The notes beneath the pieces were generated by a model. The model was not told where the DNA came from and did no database searches. It saw only the letters and a list, made by a program, of their open reading frames with translations. The translations under genes were made by a program, and so were the position numbers. This document shows positions 1-8,467 of a stretch of DNA of 64,000 nt, piece after piece (the stretch's first letter is position 1; the number at the start of each line of letters is the position of its first letter). Location: NCBI GenBank assembly GCA_038521345.1, contig JBCBKU010000006.1, positions 1 through 64,000 on the forward strand, read 5' to 3'. The DNA comes from JBCBKU01 sp038521345 (GTDB lineage Bacteria; Pseudomonadota; Alphaproteobacteria; Rhodobacterales; Rhodobacteraceae).

Positions 1-76
1 GTAGATCGAGCTAAGGGGACGGGTGGGGCACGGTCAACGTTGACGCTCGGTCAATTCGCCGCAATTCGACGTAGCG

Positions 77-958
77 TCACAATTCTGTCGCGTCCCGAGG
101 ACGGCTTTTCGATTCTTTCAAGATGTTCGTGTAATTCGCGCCGAAGATGATTGCGGCGCCCAGTAGTACGAAAGCATCGATCGGCTCTTGGTAGAGCGCC
201 AGACCGACAACGGCGATGAGCGGCAGACGCACGAAATCGATTGGCGCCACGATACTCGCCGGAGCAAGTGTCAGCGCGGTCGTAATGCAGAGATGGGCCG
301 AGAGGCCGCAGATCGCGATGACCACAAGCGGTGTCCAGGTGCCGGCACTTGGCCAATGGATATCCCCGTCGTACCCGGTGGCGACCAATCCGAATCCGGC
401 TTGGATCACGGTAAGCCAGAACAGGATGCAGCCCACGCTTGCCACGCGCGTCAGCGCTTTCGTGGCAATGTAGGATCCGGCGAAGGCCACAGCCGACAAA
501 AGCGCCGTGATCGTTCCGATGGAAACCGGCACGGCGCCCGGGCGTGCGACGATCAGAACTCCGACAAACCCCACCAATGCCGTGAGGACCCGAATACGCG
601 TCAGGTTTTCGCCCAGAAACAGTGCCGCAAGCAGGATCACCCAAAGCGGCGTCGTGAACTCGAGGGCAAAGAGCTGCGCAAGCGGGATCAGCGGGAGTGC
701 GAAAAACCAGAGGTTCTGGCCCGCGAAGTGGCAGGCATTGCGCAGGATATGGACTGGCATCGCCCGCGGTGTGACCTCGGCCCAGCGTCCCATCAGGGTC
801 AGAGTGCCCGAGACAAGCAAGATGCCCACCAGAGATCGGTAGAACATGATCTCGAACGTATCGAGCTCGTCCAGTGCAACGCGGCCCGCCACCGCCATCG
901 CCGAGAAGGATAGCGTCGCGCCGAGCATCCAGAGTGCGGCGCGGACCGTGTCCGTCAT
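77..958 (-). CDS. EamA/DMT-family inner-membrane transporter
   Basis: A 293-residue, almost entirely hydrophobic protein with about ten predicted membrane segments arranged as two EamA-like halves. This is the usual size and build of drug/metabolite transporter superfamily exporters, which move small metabolites across the inner membrane. The substrate cannot be read from the sequence. An upstream in-frame start would add eight residues, but the ATG at 958 is preferred because it overlaps the stop of the preceding small exported-protein gene in an ATGA arrangement. It is the last gene of a guaA, exported protein, transporter run on the minus strand. No function in purine metabolism should be assumed from that position. 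Confidence 0.8.
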   Translation of the reverse strand: MTDTVRAALWMLGATLSFSAMAVAGRVALDELDTFEIMFYRSLVGILLVSGTLTLMGRWAEVTPRAMPVHILRNACHFAGQNLWFFALPLIPLAQLFALEFTTPLWVILLAALFLGENLTRIRVLTALVGFVGVLIVARPGAVPVSIGTITALLSAVAFAGSYIATKALTRVASVGCILFWLTVIQAGFGLVATGYDGDIHWPSAGTWTPLVVIAICGLSAHLCITTALTLAPASIVAPIDFVRLPLIAVVGLALYQEPIDAFVLLGAAIIFGANYTNILKESKSRPRDATEL

Positions 959-1353
959 TCCTTGGGGTTCCAGACACAACATCCCTGCAGCGGCGCATCT
1001 CCAGCGGATGTCGGCACTGCGATCTCGATCGAGACCGGAAGGGTCGCGTCAAGCGCGGTGCATTGGCGGTGCTCGATAAAAACGGGCCAAGTTTCCTGTG
1101 CCGTCACAAGGTTATGCCGGGCGAAATTAAAGTCCCGAGACGACAGGGGCGGGTCGAGCCCGTAGGATCCGTCACCGAGGTAGTCGAAGGCCACGGCGTC
1201 CTCTTCGATGGTCATGAGGAAACCCGGACCGGTGCCCACACAGAACAATCGCCCGACGTCGCCCACCTGCGCCGCGGTCCCGAAGGGGAACAGGACGGCA
1301 AGGCCCAGCCCTAGGCAAACGCCCAAGGTTCTCAGATCGCCGATTATTCCCAT
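955..1353 (-). CDS. Small exported protein, function unknown
   Basis: A 132-residue protein that I do not recognise. It begins with a hydrophobic segment (about residues 7-28, ending FGTAAQ) that looks like a Sec signal peptide with cleavage after AA. The mature part has four cysteines (two near residues 38-77, two in a terminal CC pair near the C-terminus) and no catalytic motif I can identify. It starts 10 bases inside the 3' end of guaA and overlaps the downstream transporter gene by 4 bases, so all three are probably co-transcribed. A periplasmic location with disulfides is an inference from the signal peptide and cysteine content. Confidence 0.7.
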   Translation of the reverse strand: MGIIGDLRTLGVCLGLGLAVLFPFGTAAQVGDVGRLFCVGTGPGFLMTIEEDAVAFDYLGDGSYGLDPPLSSRDFNFARHNLVTAQETWPVFIEHRQCTALDATLPVSIEIAVPTSAGDAPLQGCCVWNPKE

Positions 1354-2918
1354 TCGATGGTTCCCGGAGGTTTCGAAGTGATGTCGTACGTCACCCGATT
1401 GATGCCGCTTACTTCATTGATAATCCGCGTTGCCGTCTCGCCAAGAAACGCATGCGTGAACGGATAATAGTCGGCTGTCATGCCGTCCACCGAGGTGACC
1501 GCACGCAGCGCGCAGGCATAATCGTAGGTGCGGCCGTCTCCCATCACGCCAACCGTCCGCACCGGCAGAAGTGCCACGAAGGCCTGCCAGATGTCGTCGT
1601 AGAGCCCGTGCTTGCGGATCTGGTCGATGTAGACGGCGTCGGCGCGCCGAAGGATGGTCAGCTTTTCCTCGGTGATTTCGCCCGGACAGCGGATGGCAAG
1701 GCCGGGGCCCGGAAAGGGATGTCGTCCGATGAAGGACGCTGGAAGCCCGAGTTCGCGCCCGAGCGCGCGCACCTCGTCCTTGAAGAGCTCCCGCAATGGT
1801 TCCACCAGCTCAAGACCAAGCGTCTCGGGAAGACCGCCGACGTTGTGGTGCGACTTGATCGTCACCGACGGGCCGCCCGAGAAGCTGACGCTTTCGATCA
1901 CGTCGGGATAAAGCGTTCCCTGGGCCAGGAACTTGGCATTGCCCACGGCGCCGGCGTGGTGTTCGAAGACGTCGATGAAGAGCTTGCCGATGGTTTTGCG
2001 TTTGACTTCGGGATCGGTAACCCCCTGCAGCGCGCCGAGAAACCGGTCGCCTTCCTCGGCGTGGATCAGCGGGATGTTGTAGTGATCGCGGAACATGCCG
2101 ACCACCTCATCGGCCTCTCCTTCGCGCAAAAGCCCATGATCGACGAAAACACATGTCAGCTGATCACCGATCGCTTCGTGGATCAGAACCGCCGCCACCG
2201 AACTGTCGACCCCACCTGAGAGGCCGCAAATGACCTTGGCGTCGCCGACCTGTTCGCGAATGATCTGCACCGCCTCGGCCCGGTAGGCCCCCATGGTCCA
2301 GTCGCCGGTAAAGCCGGCCAGCCGGGCGAAGTTCCGGTAGAGAAGCTTGCCATTGGGCGTGTGATGGACCTCGGGGTGGAACTGGACCGCAAAGAGCTGA
2401 CGGGCGGGATCAGCGGTGATGGCGAACGGTGCGTTCGGTGAGGTTCCGAAGACTTCGAAACCCGGGGCGATGGCCGCGACGTGGTCGCCATGGGACATCC
2501 AGACCTGCTCGGGTCCGTCGGCAAACCACCCGTCCAGAAGATTGAGCGTGCTATGGGCGGTGACATGGGCCCGTCCGAACTCTGCCGTGCCGCCGCCGCC
2601 AGAAATTTTGCCACCTTCTACCCGCCCGCCCAGCATATCCATCATCACCTGCTGACCGTAGCAGATGCCCAGAACCGGGACGCCGCTCTCGAACACCTCT
2701 TGGGGCGGGCGCGGCGCGTCAGCATTGACCACGCTGGCCGGACCGCCCGACAGGACGATGGCTCGTGGGGCAAGGTCCTTCAAGACCTCCGGCGTCACGG
2801 TCTGAAACGGGTGGATCTCGCAATAGACATTCAACTCGCGCAGCCGGCGGGCGATGAGCTGAGTGACCTGACTGCCGAAATCGATGATGAGGCAAATGTC
2901 GTGCTGGGATGCGGTCAT
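1344..2918 (-). CDS. guaA: GMP synthase (glutamine-hydrolysing)
   Basis: Converts XMP to GMP using ATP and glutamine in the last step of cytosolic guanine nucleotide synthesis. The 524-residue protein has the standard two-part build: an N-terminal class I glutamine amidotransferase domain with the nucleophile Cys86 in GICYGQQ and a His-Pro-Glu site (FHPEVHH), then an ATP-pyrophosphatase domain with the P-loop GLSGGVDSS, and a C-terminal dimerisation domain ending TIEWE. A GTG two codons upstream (2924) is possible; the ATG at 2918 gives the usual short N-terminus before IIDFGSQ. The length matches the family and no residue looks missing. Confidence 0.97.
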   Translation of the reverse strand: MTASQHDICLIIDFGSQVTQLIARRLRELNVYCEIHPFQTVTPEVLKDLAPRAIVLSGGPASVVNADAPRPPQEVFESGVPVLGICYGQQVMMDMLGGRVEGGKISGGGGTAEFGRAHVTAHSTLNLLDGWFADGPEQVWMSHGDHVAAIAPGFEVFGTSPNAPFAITADPARQLFAVQFHPEVHHTPNGKLLYRNFARLAGFTGDWTMGAYRAEAVQIIREQVGDAKVICGLSGGVDSSVAAVLIHEAIGDQLTCVFVDHGLLREGEADEVVGMFRDHYNIPLIHAEEGDRFLGALQGVTDPEVKRKTIGKLFIDVFEHHAGAVGNAKFLAQGTLYPDVIESVSFSGGPSVTIKSHHNVGGLPETLGLELVEPLRELFKDEVRALGRELGLPASFIGRHPFPGPGLAIRCPGEITEEKLTILRRADAVYIDQIRKHGLYDDIWQAFVALLPVRTVGVMGDGRTYDYACALRAVTSVDGMTADYYPFTHAFLGETATRIINEVSGINRVTYDITSKPPGTIEWE

Positions 2919-3120
2919 ACACACCGCTTATGCGGGCGGGGCCGCCGGGACAAGCGGGTTCCCGTCCCTGTATCCGGGCCCCGCGCAAGCGAGGGTTCAG
3001 GGAGATGTCCGCCCCGCGCATGTCGCTTTCCCTGCCGGGATGCCGCATCTGGCGCGAGAGTGGCGCGCAGCATCGCCTATCCCATAAAGTCACCTGAATG
3101 GCGCGGTTGGGAGGCGATCC

Positions 3121-4659
3121 ATGAGCGAGACGGGAGCACGTCGTCGGGCACGATCCGGCGGAGGCGCGGCGAGGCGGGCCGAACGCCAAACCGCGCGCGT
3201 GACCGCCGCACCGGTGATTCAGCGCGAGATCCCGACCCTCGATATCCTGAACGAAGAAGCACTCGCGGTTATCGAATCCAATGCCGAGACTGTCCTTGAG
3301 GAAATCGGTGTGGCTTTCGTGGACAATCCCGGGGCGCTGGCCCGATGGCGCGAGGCGGGCGCGGATGTTCGCGGTGAGCGGGTGCATGTGCCCAAGGGTC
3401 TGGCGCGCAGCCTGTGCGCGACGGCGCCAAATATGTTCACCCAGATTTCGCGGAATCCGGACCGTGCCGTCGATATTGGCGGGCGCAACCTTGTGCTTGC
3501 GCCCGTATACGGCCCGCCCTTCGTTCGGGACCACGATGGCGGACGGCGCTATGCCACCATGGAGGATTTCCGCAACTTTGTTCGTCTCGGACAGATGTCG
3601 GAATGGCTGCACCATTCCGGTGGAACCGTGTGCGAACCGACGGATGTCGCGGTCAGCAAGCGACATCTCGATATGCTGATGGCGCACATGACGCTGTCCG
3701 ACAAGCCGCTGATGGGGTCCGTGACCGAGCCGTCGCGTGCCGAAGACAGTGTCGCGATGGCTGAAATCCTGCATGGACCGCTTGAGGGGCGAACGGCGCT
3801 GACGTCGCTCATCAACATCAATTCACCGTTGACGTTCGACAGCACGATGATGGGCGCGCTCGAGGTCTATGCGGCGGCCAATCAGGCCTGCATCGTCTCT
3901 CCGTTCATCGTGGGGGGGGCCATGGCGCCGGTCTCGGTGGCCGGAACTCTGACCCAGGTTCTGGCCGAAGTCATGGCGGGCGTGGCCTATGCCCAGCTGG
4001 TGCGGCCGGGTGCGCCGGTCATCTTCGGTGCATTCGTCACGTCTATCGACATGAACTCGGGCGCACCGACCTTCGGAACGCCCGAGGCTGCGCAAATCAC
4101 CTATGGTGCCGGTCAGCTTGCGCGCCGGTTGGCGCTTCCCTTCCGGTCTGGGGGCGGCTTCTGCGGCTCTAAACTGCCTGATGCACAGGCCGGCTACGAA
4201 TCCGCGAATTCACTGAACGCGGGATTGCTGTCCGGGGTGAACTTCATGCTGCATTCCTGCGGATGGCTCGAAGGCGGTCTTGTTGCGTCCTACGAAAAGT
4301 TCGTGCTGGATGCCGACCAGTTGGGCATCCTCCACCGGCTCGCGCGAGGGGTCGACGTCTCGGAAGCGGGGCAGGCGATGGATGCGATCCGCGAGGTCGG
4401 GCCCGGCGGGCATTATCTTGGATGCGCGCACACACAGGCCCATTTCAAAAAGGCGTTCTGGCGGTCGGATGTGCTGGACTACAAGCCGTTCGAAACGTGG
4501 TTCGAAGAAGGGTCGCGCGACACCGAGTCCTTGGCGGCGGCCAAGGTGGCCGAACGCCTGCGCGCCTTCGAGGCGCCCCAACTTGATCCGGGCGTGTCCG
4601 AAGAGCTTTCCGCCTTCGTGGCCCGGCGCAAGACCGAGCTGCCCGATACGTTCACCTGA
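3121..4659 (+). CDS. MttB-superfamily (trimethylamine methyltransferase-like) protein, non-pyrrolysine type
   Basis: The 512-residue product has the size and pattern of the MttB/COG5598 superfamily, whose characterised members transfer a methyl group from methylated amines or betaines to a corrinoid protein. Recognisable blocks are the N-terminal ILNEEA..IESNAETVLEEIG region, the central MSEWLHHSGG stretch and a glycine-rich C-terminal half. The frame is open throughout with no in-frame amber codon, so this is a non-pyrrolysine member. The first about 30 residues are Arg/Ala-rich and may be a late annotation choice; the ATG at 3121 was kept for lack of a better start. No corrinoid protein or corrinoid methyltransferase gene is nearby, so partner and substrate are unknown. 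It ends 4 bases from the convergent DUF6477 gene. Confidence 0.8.
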   Translation: MSETGARRRARSGGGAARRAERQTARVTAAPVIQREIPTLDILNEEALAVIESNAETVLEEIGVAFVDNPGALARWREAGADVRGERVHVPKGLARSLCATAPNMFTQISRNPDRAVDIGGRNLVLAPVYGPPFVRDHDGGRRYATMEDFRNFVRLGQMSEWLHHSGGTVCEPTDVAVSKRHLDMLMAHMTLSDKPLMGSVTEPSRAEDSVAMAEILHGPLEGRTALTSLININSPLTFDSTMMGALEVYAAANQACIVSPFIVGGAMAPVSVAGTLTQVLAEVMAGVAYAQLVRPGAPVIFGAFVTSIDMNSGAPTFGTPEAAQITYGAGQLARRLALPFRSGGGFCGSKLPDAQAGYESANSLNAGLLSGVNFMLHSCGWLEGGLVASYEKFVLDADQLGILHRLARGVDVSEAGQAMDAIREVGPGGHYLGCAHTQAHFKKAFWRSDVLDYKPFETWFEEGSRDTESLAAAKVAERLRAFEAPQLDPGVSEELSAFVARRKTELPDTFT

Positions 4660-4663
4660 TCGC

Positions 4664-4951
4664 TCAGGCGGCTTTCGCACCGAGGCGCGCCTCGGCCATC
4701 AGGGCGATCAGCACTTCAACATGACGCCGCGCCGAATAGTCGGCCCGGCCGTCCACACGGCTGCTCTCCAGACGATCCTCTTCATCGAAGAGCCATTCGA
4801 GCGCGCGCATGGGCGTCGGGGCTGACGGCGCTTCGGTCAGGCGGCGGAGGTCGCGATCACGGTTGTAGTTGGTGATTCCGAATCGTGCGGCACGAACAAG
4901 AAGGCGCGGGCGACGCAGGGCGGCAAGGCGCGCGGTCGGTGAGAATGGCAT
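4664..4951 (-). CDS. DUF6477-like small protein
   Basis: A 95-residue basic protein whose pattern (LRRPRLLVRAARFGITNYNRDRDLRRL, then a short acidic helix and a C-terminal LIALMAEARL helix) resembles the DUF6477 family I recall from Rhodobacterales. No catalytic motif, signal peptide or membrane segment is visible, and the arginine-rich N-terminal half could bind nucleic acid. It is transcribed away from the DUF6456-type gene across a 208-base gap and converges with the MttB-like gene. The role is unknown. Confidence 0.6.
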   Translation of the reverse strand: MPFSPTARLAALRRPRLLVRAARFGITNYNRDRDLRRLTEAPSAPTPMRALEWLFDEEDRLESSRVDGRADYSARRHVEVLIALMAEARLGAKAA

Positions 4952-5105
4952 GGGACGGTTCCTTGATTGCGTTTCTCATCCTTTGCACACCCGTAGGTTG
5001 TGTTGCGTTTGCAGCAGATGACCGTTCGGTGCCGCAAGACGCAGTTCAGCTTCGGATTCCATCCTGCTCTCACCGCGCCGGAAATTAACTTTCCGGTAAT
5101 AAATA

Positions 5106-5118
5106 CAACCAAGGGTTG
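5106..5118. promoter_or_regulatory. Inverted repeat CAACC-N3-GGTTG upstream of DUF6456 gene
   Basis: CAACC-AAG-GGTTG is a perfect 5+5 inverted repeat with a 3-base centre, lying 42-54 bases upstream of the chosen start of the DUF6456-type gene in an AT-richer stretch. The same core with a different centre (CTA) occurs at 43565-43577 between sciP and ctrA. A three-base loop makes a DNA operator more likely than an RNA hairpin. The function is inferred only. Confidence 0.35.
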
Positions 5119-5159
5119 ATCTCAGCAGACGGACCCGGGGATGAGGAAAGGGACCGGAA

Positions 5160-6290
5160 ATGGACGGTGGGGACATGCGCGACCACAAGCGGGGTCTGCC
5201 CCGTTGGGTGCCCCCTGCGGCCCTTCATTATCTGACCCATACCGAGACGGGGCGCCCAATCCGCGCCATAGCGCGCGATGTGAATTGTCACGCGTCCACG
5301 ATCCTGCGTCAGATCCGCAAACTCGAGGCGCGCCGCGACGACCAATTGGTCAACGCGGCGCTTGTTCGCCTCGGCCCGCGCTTGCGCGCCGGTCTTTCTG
5401 CTGATGTGAACCGTAACGAGAGAAAGCCGTGTTCCATGGTTATGTCACTGTCGTCGAAAGACGCCGCCGCTATGGCGACTGAGCACGCTCTGCTCGATGA
5501 AGAGATTCACCGTACTCTGCGCCGACTGACCGAACCAAAGTCCTGTCTGGCCGTTGCGGCCGACATGGAAAACGCCGTTGTCGTCCGAGAAGACGCCGAT
5601 GGCCGAACTGTGCGCACGGCAATCCTGTCGCGCAGTGCCGCCGAGGCCATGGCCTTGAACGAATGGATCACCTGTATCACGGAAGGGCGCATCGCACGCT
5701 ACCAGATTACCCCATCCGGTCGCAATGAACTGGCCCGGCGTATCGAACGGGCGAATGCGGCGACCGCGCATGGCGCAAGCCTGATGCTTGGAACCAACGA
5801 TCTCAGCGAACGCGAGGTTGGCCGGGAAGCGCCGACCCGTCGGGAACGCGTGCGCGCGAACCTGGCTGAAAGCCCGCTTGCCGCCTTGGCGCGTCGGCGC
5901 GAAAAGGACGGCACGCTTTTTCTGACACCCGAACAGGTGGCGGCAGGCGAACGGTTCCGCGAAGACGTGGAACTGTCGCAAACCGGAACCGGTGCAGTAA
6001 CCGACTGGGACGGGTTTCTGGCGGGCGAGAGCGCTTCTCCAGAGAAAGGAGAACCGCAGGGTCCGGCGGCGGGCGCGCAGAGTCGCGTTCGTCTGGCATT
6101 GAAGGATCTTGGCCCTGGTCTGGGCGACGTTACGCTGCGGTGCTGCGGTCATCTTGAGGGACTGGAGGCCACCGAAAAGCGCATGGGCTGGTCCGCTCGA
6201 TCCGGCAAGATCGTACTTCGGATCGCCCTCGATCGCCTCCGGCGTCACTATGATGAAACCGAAGACGGCTGGTCCCCGTTGATCGGCTAG
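5160..6290 (+). CDS. DUF6456-type helix-turn-helix protein
   Basis: A 376-residue protein, probably cytosolic and DNA-binding. Residues about 15-60 form a likely helix-turn-helix (TETGRPIRAIARDVNCHASTILRQIRKLE style), and the C-terminal about 150 residues (TPEQVAAGERFREDVE..., then CCGHLEGLEATEKRMGW) match the DUF6456 domain as I recall it from alphaproteobacteria. The middle contains another winged-helix-like segment around ITEGRIARYQITPSGR. The ATG at 5160 has a good Shine-Dalgarno (AGGAAAGGG, about 6 bases away); a second ATG at 5175 is too close to its purine tract. It converges with the exported protein gene with only 2 bases between stops. A transcriptional regulator is the best guess; its targets are unknown. 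Confidence 0.7.
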   Translation: MDGGDMRDHKRGLPRWVPPAALHYLTHTETGRPIRAIARDVNCHASTILRQIRKLEARRDDQLVNAALVRLGPRLRAGLSADVNRNERKPCSMVMSLSSKDAAAMATEHALLDEEIHRTLRRLTEPKSCLAVAADMENAVVVREDADGRTVRTAILSRSAAEAMALNEWITCITEGRIARYQITPSGRNELARRIERANAATAHGASLMLGTNDLSEREVGREAPTRRERVRANLAESPLAALARRREKDGTLFLTPEQVAAGERFREDVELSQTGTGAVTDWDGFLAGESASPEKGEPQGPAAGAQSRVRLALKDLGPGLGDVTLRCCGHLEGLEATEKRMGWSARSGKIVLRIALDRLRRHYDETEDGWSPLIG

Positions 6291-6292
6291 CG

Positions 6293-6625
6293 CTAGGCGC
6301 CGCAGCCCCGGATCGCGGCGCGATGTGCCGCGCCCAGCGGATCGGCCTCACCAGAAGTGGTGCCGGCACTGCGGACCGCGGCCCGCCATGCGTCGGCCGC
6401 CTCCAGGCCGCCGCGCCGATGCTCGACATAATCGGCACCGATCGCTTTGTACAACGCATAGTTCCTTGGCCCGATATCGTCGCGCAGGGCGCCCGCGGCA
6501 CATTCGCACGCCGCGCGGCTGCGTCCATCGGCGGTGCACATGTTGACGACTGAATCTGCCGCGAAGAGTGGCGCCGGCGCGATGAGAAAGCACAGCGCGA
6601 GGGCGGCTCGAAGGGTTCCGGTCAA
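6293..6625 (-). CDS. Small exported cysteine-containing protein
   Basis: An unrecognised protein of about 110 residues. I chose the TTG start at 6625 because it follows a strong AGGGGAG Shine-Dalgarno by 8 bases and makes the hydrophobic segment (ALALCFLIAPAPLFAA) a well-placed Sec signal peptide. A longer frame to 6772 would bury that segment behind a basic 49-residue leader that looks non-coding. The mature part has a Cys-x8-Cys-x-Cys pattern (MCTADGRSRAACECAA), a Tyr-rich helix and a penultimate-region Cys (RGCGA). It is probably periplasmic. The function is unknown. Confidence 0.6.
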   Translation of the reverse strand: MTGTLRAALALCFLIAPAPLFAADSVVNMCTADGRSRAACECAAGALRDDIGPRNYALYKAIGADYVEHRRGGLEAADAWRAAVRSAGTTSGEADPLGAAHRAAIRGCGA

Positions 6626-6829
6626 GGCGAGAACTCCCCTTTTTTGACCTTGGGGCACGCATGTACGTTCCGAACGCGGCTCTGTCGAGGGGCGACCGCG
6701 CAACTTTGCCGTGGCTGTGACCTTGCGACCGCGCTTGGTGCATGGCGGCGTTGCGTCTCGCCCCCTCGCCACCGGGACAGATGTCGCCTAGGTTAGGACA
6801 AACCCACTGATCCAGCGAGGACCTTTCGC

Positions 6830-7780
6830 GTGCGTGACCTGAAGATCCCGTCCGAACGCCATCCCGAGAAAGCCCGCCGCGCCGATACCGCGCGGCTGCG
6901 CAAACCCGATTGGATCCGGGTCAAGGCGCCGGTCAGCGAAGGATACCGCGAAACCCACAAGATCATGCGCGAGCACAAGCTCGTCACCGTTTGCGAAGAG
7001 GCCGGGTGCCCCAATGTCGGCGAATGCTGGTCTCAGGGCCACGCGACGATGATGATCATGGGCGAGATCTGCACGCGCGGCTGCACCTTTTGCAATGTCG
7101 CCACGGGACGGCCCGATGCGCTGGACGTGTTCGAACCCGGGCGCGTGGCGGATGCGGTGCAAAAACTCGGGCTGAACCATGTCGTGATCACTTCGGTGGA
7201 TCGCGACGATCTGGATGACGGCGGGGCAGAGCATATTGCACAGACGATCCGGGCGGTTCGCCACCGCTCGCCCGATACGACAATTGAGGTGCTGACGCCG
7301 GATTTCCTGAAATGCGGGCCGGACGCGCTTGAAACGGTTGTTTCGGCACGACCTGACGTTTTTAACCACAACCTCGAGACTGTGCCCGGCCTCTATCCGG
7401 AGGTGCGCCCGGGCGCCCGGTATTTCCATTCGCTGCGGCTCTTGCAGCGGGTGAAGGAACTGGATCCGGCCATGTTCACGAAGTCCGGTATAATGGTCGG
7501 GCTCGGAGAGGATCGGCAGGCCGTGCTTCAGGTCATGGACGATATGCGCGCCGCCTCGGTGGATTTCCTGACCGTTGGGCAATACCTTCAGCCCACGCCG
7601 AAACATCATGCCGTCGCCCGGTTCGTTACTCCGGACGAATTCGCGGCCTACGAGAAGGCGGCGTGGGGCAAGGGGTTTCTGATGGTGTCGGCCACACCGC
7701 TCACGCGGTCGTCTTACCACGCGGGTGACGATTTTGCCCGTCTGCGCCAGAATCGTCTGGAACGCCTCGGCAGAGCCTAG
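6830..7780 (+). CDS. lipA: Lipoyl synthase
   Basis: A radical-SAM enzyme that inserts two sulfurs into protein-bound octanoyl groups to make the lipoyl cofactor of pyruvate and 2-oxoglutarate dehydrogenases and the glycine cleavage system. The 316-residue protein carries both required cluster motifs: the auxiliary cluster ligands Cys55, Cys60 and Cys66 (VCEEAGCPNVGEC), and the radical-SAM CxxxCxxC at Cys81, Cys85 and Cys88 (CTRGCTFC). The C-terminal RSSYHAGDDF supplies the conserved serine. The start is GTG at 6830. It is a single gene here, without lipB beside it. Confidence 0.97.
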   Translation: MRDLKIPSERHPEKARRADTARLRKPDWIRVKAPVSEGYRETHKIMREHKLVTVCEEAGCPNVGECWSQGHATMMIMGEICTRGCTFCNVATGRPDALDVFEPGRVADAVQKLGLNHVVITSVDRDDLDDGGAEHIAQTIRAVRHRSPDTTIEVLTPDFLKCGPDALETVVSARPDVFNHNLETVPGLYPEVRPGARYFHSLRLLQRVKELDPAMFTKSGIMVGLGEDRQAVLQVMDDMRAASVDFLTVGQYLQPTPKHHAVARFVTPDEFAAYEKAAWGKGFLMVSATPLTRSSYHAGDDFARLRQNRLERLGRA

Positions 7781-7896
7781 CTAGGCCCAGAAACCCCACC
7801 TCCCGGACCGGCGCCGGATTGGAGACGGTGTTTTTCCGCGTGCACCAATTGTTAACGCACACGCTCCACGATAGTGTCACGACCTGAGTGATTGCT

Positions 7897-7916
7897 GGGG
7901 GCGGCGGTCCGCCCCC
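7897..7916 (+). terminator. GC-rich hairpin between lipA and the next gene
   Basis: GGGGGCGG, a 4-base loop, then CCGCCCCC: a perfect 8-bp stem about 117 bases after lipA and 24 bases before the next start. It lacks a clear T-run (CCTTGAT follows), so it may be a weak lipA terminator or a structure in the leader of the downstream gene. Confidence 0.45.
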
Positions 7917-7940
7917 CTTGATGAGTATCGGAGGAACGCA

Positions 7941-8447
7941 GTGGCACACGCGCTCCAGTTCTATTCCCGGCTGATTGCCTTGGCGGCATTGTTCGCGGCG
8001 GCCGGTGCGGCCTTCCTCGCCCTCAGCCCGCCTGACGCGTCGGTCTGGGTCGTCTCCTCGCCACAGGCGCTATCGGCTGCGGCGCTCTGGTACATCTATG
8101 CGGCGCTGCGCCTCGGGCACAGCCGTTCCTCGGAACGGCTTTTTGCCCGGTCGACAAGCCTTGCAGGTTTCCTTTTCATCATCGCCTTCGGTGCGGTCAC
8201 GATCCTTTCGCTGGTCATCGGTCCGATGCTGCTCTTGAACGCTTACGCACCGTCGATGGCGGCCACACTGGCGAATCCTGTCGGCCTTTTTGCAGCAGGT
8301 GCGGCGGCGGTCTTCGCGGTTCTGGCGCTTGGTGGCGCCCGTTCGGTTGCCTATCGCCGCGGCCTTGTCCGCGTGGACGGAGAGGTTGTTATTCCCGCAG
8401 GGTACAGGGTCAACATGCGTCAGCTTCGGCGTGACTACGTGGACTGA
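7941..8447 (+). CDS. Small multi-pass membrane protein, unknown function
   Basis: A 168-residue protein with four predicted membrane segments (about residues 9-28, 36-56, 72-95 and 108-127) and a polar C-terminal tail of about 40 residues, VAYRRGLVRVDGEVVIPAGYRVNMRQLRRDYVD in outline, probably cytoplasmic given its charge. The GTG start at 7941 has a GGAGGAA Shine-Dalgarno 6 bases upstream. No family motif is recognised. It converges with hpt, 20 bases apart, and stands alone downstream of a stable hairpin. Confidence 0.65.
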   Translation: MAHALQFYSRLIALAALFAAAGAAFLALSPPDASVWVVSSPQALSAAALWYIYAALRLGHSRSSERLFARSTSLAGFLFIIAFGAVTILSLVIGPMLLLNAYAPSMAATLANPVGLFAAGAAAVFAVLALGGARSVAYRRGLVRVDGEVVIPAGYRVNMRQLRRDYVD

Positions 8448-8467
8448 CCTGTTGGGCGTCCAAGCCG

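Noticed and set aside
33..44. 12-base palindrome GTCAACGTTGAC at the left edge
   Set aside because: Flanking sequence beyond the window is unknown and a palindrome of this length can arise by chance; no gene context supports a role. Bases 1-76 hold no recognised gene.
3121..4659. Pyrrolysine-containing trimethylamine methyltransferase
   Set aside because: No in-frame amber codon occurs within the gene.
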